Under the pieces are notes generated by a model. That model searched no databases and was not told the origin of the DNA. It was given only the letters and a program-made list of their open reading frames with translations. From contig VZTJ01005968.1 in NCBI GenBank assembly GCA_013397795.1, forward strand, positions 1,042,684-1,106,683: 64,000 nucleotides of DNA, written 5' to 3'. Of the stretch, positions 62,004-64,000 are shown in pieces. A program made the translations under genes and the position numbers. The stretch's first letter is position 1; the number at the start of each line of letters is the position of its first letter. Origin of the DNA: Orthonyx spaldingii. Its lineage: Eukaryota > Chordata > Aves > Passeriformes > Orthonychidae.

Positions 62004-62359
62004 GAGCCGCAGCGGGCGGCGCTCGGGCCGGGCCGCGGGGCGCGGTGGCGGCGGCGCGGCCCCAGAGCTCCCGCGCTGAGCCCCGCCCGGCCCCGTGTCC
62101 CCGGCCCCGCCGCCTCTCTGCCTCCAGGCGCTCTCACCGCAGCCGCTCCCGCAGCAGCGCCGGTGTTTTCACTCTCGCACGAAAGATCGCGGCGGCAGGA
62201 CGAGCTGCCGGGCTGCGCTCCAGCCCAGCCTGTCCCCGGCGCCCGGCGGTGTCTGTGCCAGCGCACCCCGCTCGTCGTGCGCCGGTCCCTAGAGCTCACT
62301 AGCGATATCGGAACTCACGAGAAGCCATTCCCCCTTGCCCTGTCGCTCCAGACACTTCG

Positions 62360-62790
62360 GAATAGTCTCTCTCCATCCTTCTTGTAGGCCCCCTCCAGGC
62401 CCTGGAACACCGCGCTTAGGTCGCCACAAAGCTTTTTATTTTCCGTGCTGGCCTATCCCAACTCTCTCAGCCTTTCCCCATGGGGCAGCTGCTCCATCCC
62501 TCAAACCATCTCCATGGCCCCTCGGGCCTTGCTCCCAAGGCCGATGTGCTGGCACCCCCAGGGCTGGGGCAGCTCTGCAGGTGGGGTCTGACCTGAGCGG
62601 GGCAGAGGCCCCCTCCCCTGCTGCCCCCGCTGGGGCTCAGCCCGGGCACGGGGGGCTCTGGCTCCCGGCGCACACAGCCGGGGCACGGCCAGCGCTCACC
62701 CAGCAGCACCCCAGCTCCTTCTCTCAGGGCTGCTCTCGACCTGCTCACCCCCCAGCCGGGACTGCCAGGGGTTCCTCCAGTCCAGGCCTA
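62360..62790 (-). mobile_element. CR1 LINE internal 3' region
   Basis: Plus strand reads like reverse-complement CR1: ctccatccttcttgtaggcc, caggccctggaacaccgcgc, tcccaactctctcagccttt, ccatctccatggcccctcgg, gctctgcaggtggggtctga and tgctctcgacctgctcaccc. Tail missing, boundaries approximate. It lies just right of the CpG island. Confidence 0.85.
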
Positions 62791-63617
62791 GCACTTGCTC
62801 TTGTTAAAGTTCATGAGACGGTTGAGCTGGAACATGCTCGTGACTTCAGTTTTCATGGCTTGCTGAACTGGAATGTCTCGTGGAATGGCTAATGAAAATC
62901 TCTCAGAAATAACTCTCAGTGCCAGCAGACCACATCAAAAACCTCATGGCCAGGGACAGCCCTTGAGTCAGCAGACCACAGCTCTTACACCAGCAGTACT
63001 TTCATGGTTCCTGAGATGCTGTTTCCCAAGTTTTCATTTAAAATTGGTGCTGTTTTCTTCCACAGCATGTTTTGAAATGGATACGTCAGTTATTGTGCTC
63101 CTCGCAGAAAGTGTGCGAGGAAGCAATCAGTATTTCAAAAAGCCTGGAAGCTGTAAAAGGATCACAGTGGAAGGGTATCATTTAAGAACAGTTTTCCAAA
63201 GGCAAAGAATAATTCTCAAAGAATATATCTTTGAAAAATCAGAAAGAATTTGCTCTCAAATAAAAAGATAGAACACTTTTACACAAGACAGTAATTTTAG
63301 CTTTGTTTAAGTATAGGTTTATGCTTAAATACACTGTGAATCTCTGAGATATCAGCTTTCCTCTTTCCTTTCTCCTGCCATTACATTCTGTAGGAAAAGC
63401 ATGAAAGATGTCATTAAACAGCTTCAGTCAGTTGTCATTTCTTTCTCATTCTCCACTAATATTTGGGCAATGAAATCCAGAACACAGAGTCAGAGTCTTT
63501 TCTCAATAAATTTTCAAGATGTATATAGGAAAAGGATTGGGACATAAGGATGTGTTTATCCTCATGCCAGAGGGAGGTTTCATTCCACTCCATCTCCTAG
63601 TTTCTTTCCCTCTGCAG
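62791..63617 (+). other. Flank right of the CpG island, no supported gene
   Basis: AT-rich DNA. A plus-strand open frame ends at 63271 and is preceded at 63066 by an acceptor-like ttttcttccacag, with an internal ATG at about 63077 (MDTSVIVLL). It ends in a stop and has no clear donor in phase with the candidate exon at 63618, apart from a weak gtgtgc site. I do not call it coding. Confidence 0.4.
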
Positions 63618-63726
63618 AGGCAGACAGTGCAACACAGGGTTTGTGCAACTTAATCTTCATTGAGCAGCGCAGTAAGTGGTTTCACCTTCCTAAAGAGGAG
63701 TCACATAGGAGACAAATAAAAGATCT
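63618..63726 (+). CDS. Candidate internal exon of a divergent plus-strand gene
   Basis: A 109-nt segment between a strong acceptor (tagtttctttccctctgcag) and a consensus donor (gtaagt). Only one of the three frames is open: AG of a split codon, then 35 codons ADSATQGLCNLIFIEQRSKW and FHLPKEESHRRQIKD, then CT of a split codon. The product is not recognised. The end RRQIKD plus a split leucine could lead into a leucine-rich repeat, and in mammals STK32C lies head to head with LRRC27, but the residues do not prove that. It may instead be a 5' UTR exon or chance. Confidence 0.35.
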
Positions 63727-64000
63727 GTAAGTTGGTTTGTGTTTTGGGAGGATTTTTTGTGCTGCATTATTTCTGTAGCAGAATTATATTCATCTTAATT
63801 GTATTAATTTTCTACTTCAAGAACTTGAAAAGTAGCTCCCTTTCTGTTCATTGGGCACTCGTGTCTGACACCAATTTTAAACCCAGTGAGGACCGTACAG
63901 TGAAAGGTGTCGATCCCCTCAGCAAGACCTGCACGTCAGGAGTCTCAGCACAGGTCACCCCCCTCGGCGACACAACTGCAGTCACCTGAGGAAAATGACC
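63727..64000 (+). other. Right end of window, no supported feature
   Basis: Possible intron following the candidate exon (donor gtaagttggt). A plus-strand frame with a hydrophobic start (63732-63989) overlaps this donor and looks like a chance frame. Nothing else recognised. Confidence 0.4.

Larger units (their letters stand above)
60880..62330. promoter_or_regulatory. CpG island, probable STK32C promoter / exon 1 region
   Basis: Strongly GC- and CpG-rich on both sides of a 717-base gap, in contrast to the rest of the window. It is positioned upstream of the first visible minus-strand exon, as expected for the STK32C promoter. The expected N-terminal coding sequence before VNFDHF was not found in the readable parts, so it may be within the gap. 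The island might also serve a divergent plus-strand gene. No TATA box seen. Confidence 0.65.

Noticed and set aside
60507..62387. Long open frames of 340-626 codons on both strands across the CpG island
   Set aside because: Most of their length is the 717-N gap; the readable parts are translated GC-rich repeats.
63067..63271. Plus-strand frame with MDTSVIVLL as a first coding exon upstream of the 63618 candidate
   Set aside because: Has an acceptor-like start but ends in a stop; the best GT sites are weak or out of phase with the next exon.
1..64000. tRNA, rRNA, snoRNA or microRNA genes, and endogenous retrovirus genes
   Set aside because: No cloverleaf box sequences, rRNA cores or retroviral protein motifs were recognised by eye; a covariance-model and repeat-library search would be needed to exclude them.

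Overview
The window is vertebrate nuclear DNA, almost certainly from a bird and probably a passerine. The evidence is a spliced eukaryotic protein kinase gene with canonical GT-AG introns, many truncated copies of the avian CR1 retrotransposon (recognised by its ATTCTGTGATTCTGTGA-type 3' tail and conserved 3' untranslated region), CpG-poor intronic DNA with isolated GC-rich patches, and two assembly gaps of N. There are no prokaryotic operons, CRISPR arrays or phage genes.

The only gene I can identify with confidence is STK32C (YANK3), a serine/threonine kinase on the minus strand. Seven consecutive coding exons can be placed to the base, in transcription order: 22465-22410, 4876-4725, 2771-2598, 2186-2149, 1467-1378, 769-666 and 574-458. 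They join in phase without a frameshift or stop. They encode 731 nt of the kinase domain, from the VNFDHF start of the N-lobe through the glycine loop, the lysine, the HRD catalytic loop, the DFN triad (the DFG position) and APE, to the middle of the C-lobe (MVALLRK). The rest of the C-lobe and the tail must lie to the left, outside the window. The exon with the initiator methionine is not visible. It probably lies in or beside the GC-rich CpG island at about 60.9-62.3 kb, whose core is a 717-base gap (61287-62003).

Region by region: 1-4.9 kb holds six closely spaced kinase exons with short introns and three CR1 pieces. 4.9-22.4 kb is one 17.5-kb intron with a CpG-rich patch flanked by TAAT-rich DNA at 5.5-6.0 kb, a 51-bp minisatellite at 7.5 kb and several CR1 copies. 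22.5-61 kb is the long first intron, with CR1 copies, micro- and minisatellites (including an ATCC array broken by a 71-base gap), a few AT-rich blocks that look like non-coding regulatory elements, and no recognisable coding sequence. 60.9-62.3 kb is the CpG island. To its right, 62.35-64 kb contains a CR1 fragment and one candidate plus-strand exon (63618-63726). This could belong to a divergent neighbour; in mammals the head-to-head partner of STK32C is LRRC27, but the sequence does not prove that here.

I found no evidence of a novel multi-gene system. The observations worth a second look are the intragenic CpG/TAAT block upstream of the second visible kinase exon, the candidate divergent exon, the probable loss of STK32C exon 1 in an assembly gap, the in-frame 51-bp minisatellite, a candidate element with a 16-bp perfect palindrome, and the excess of CR1 copies in the gene's own orientation.
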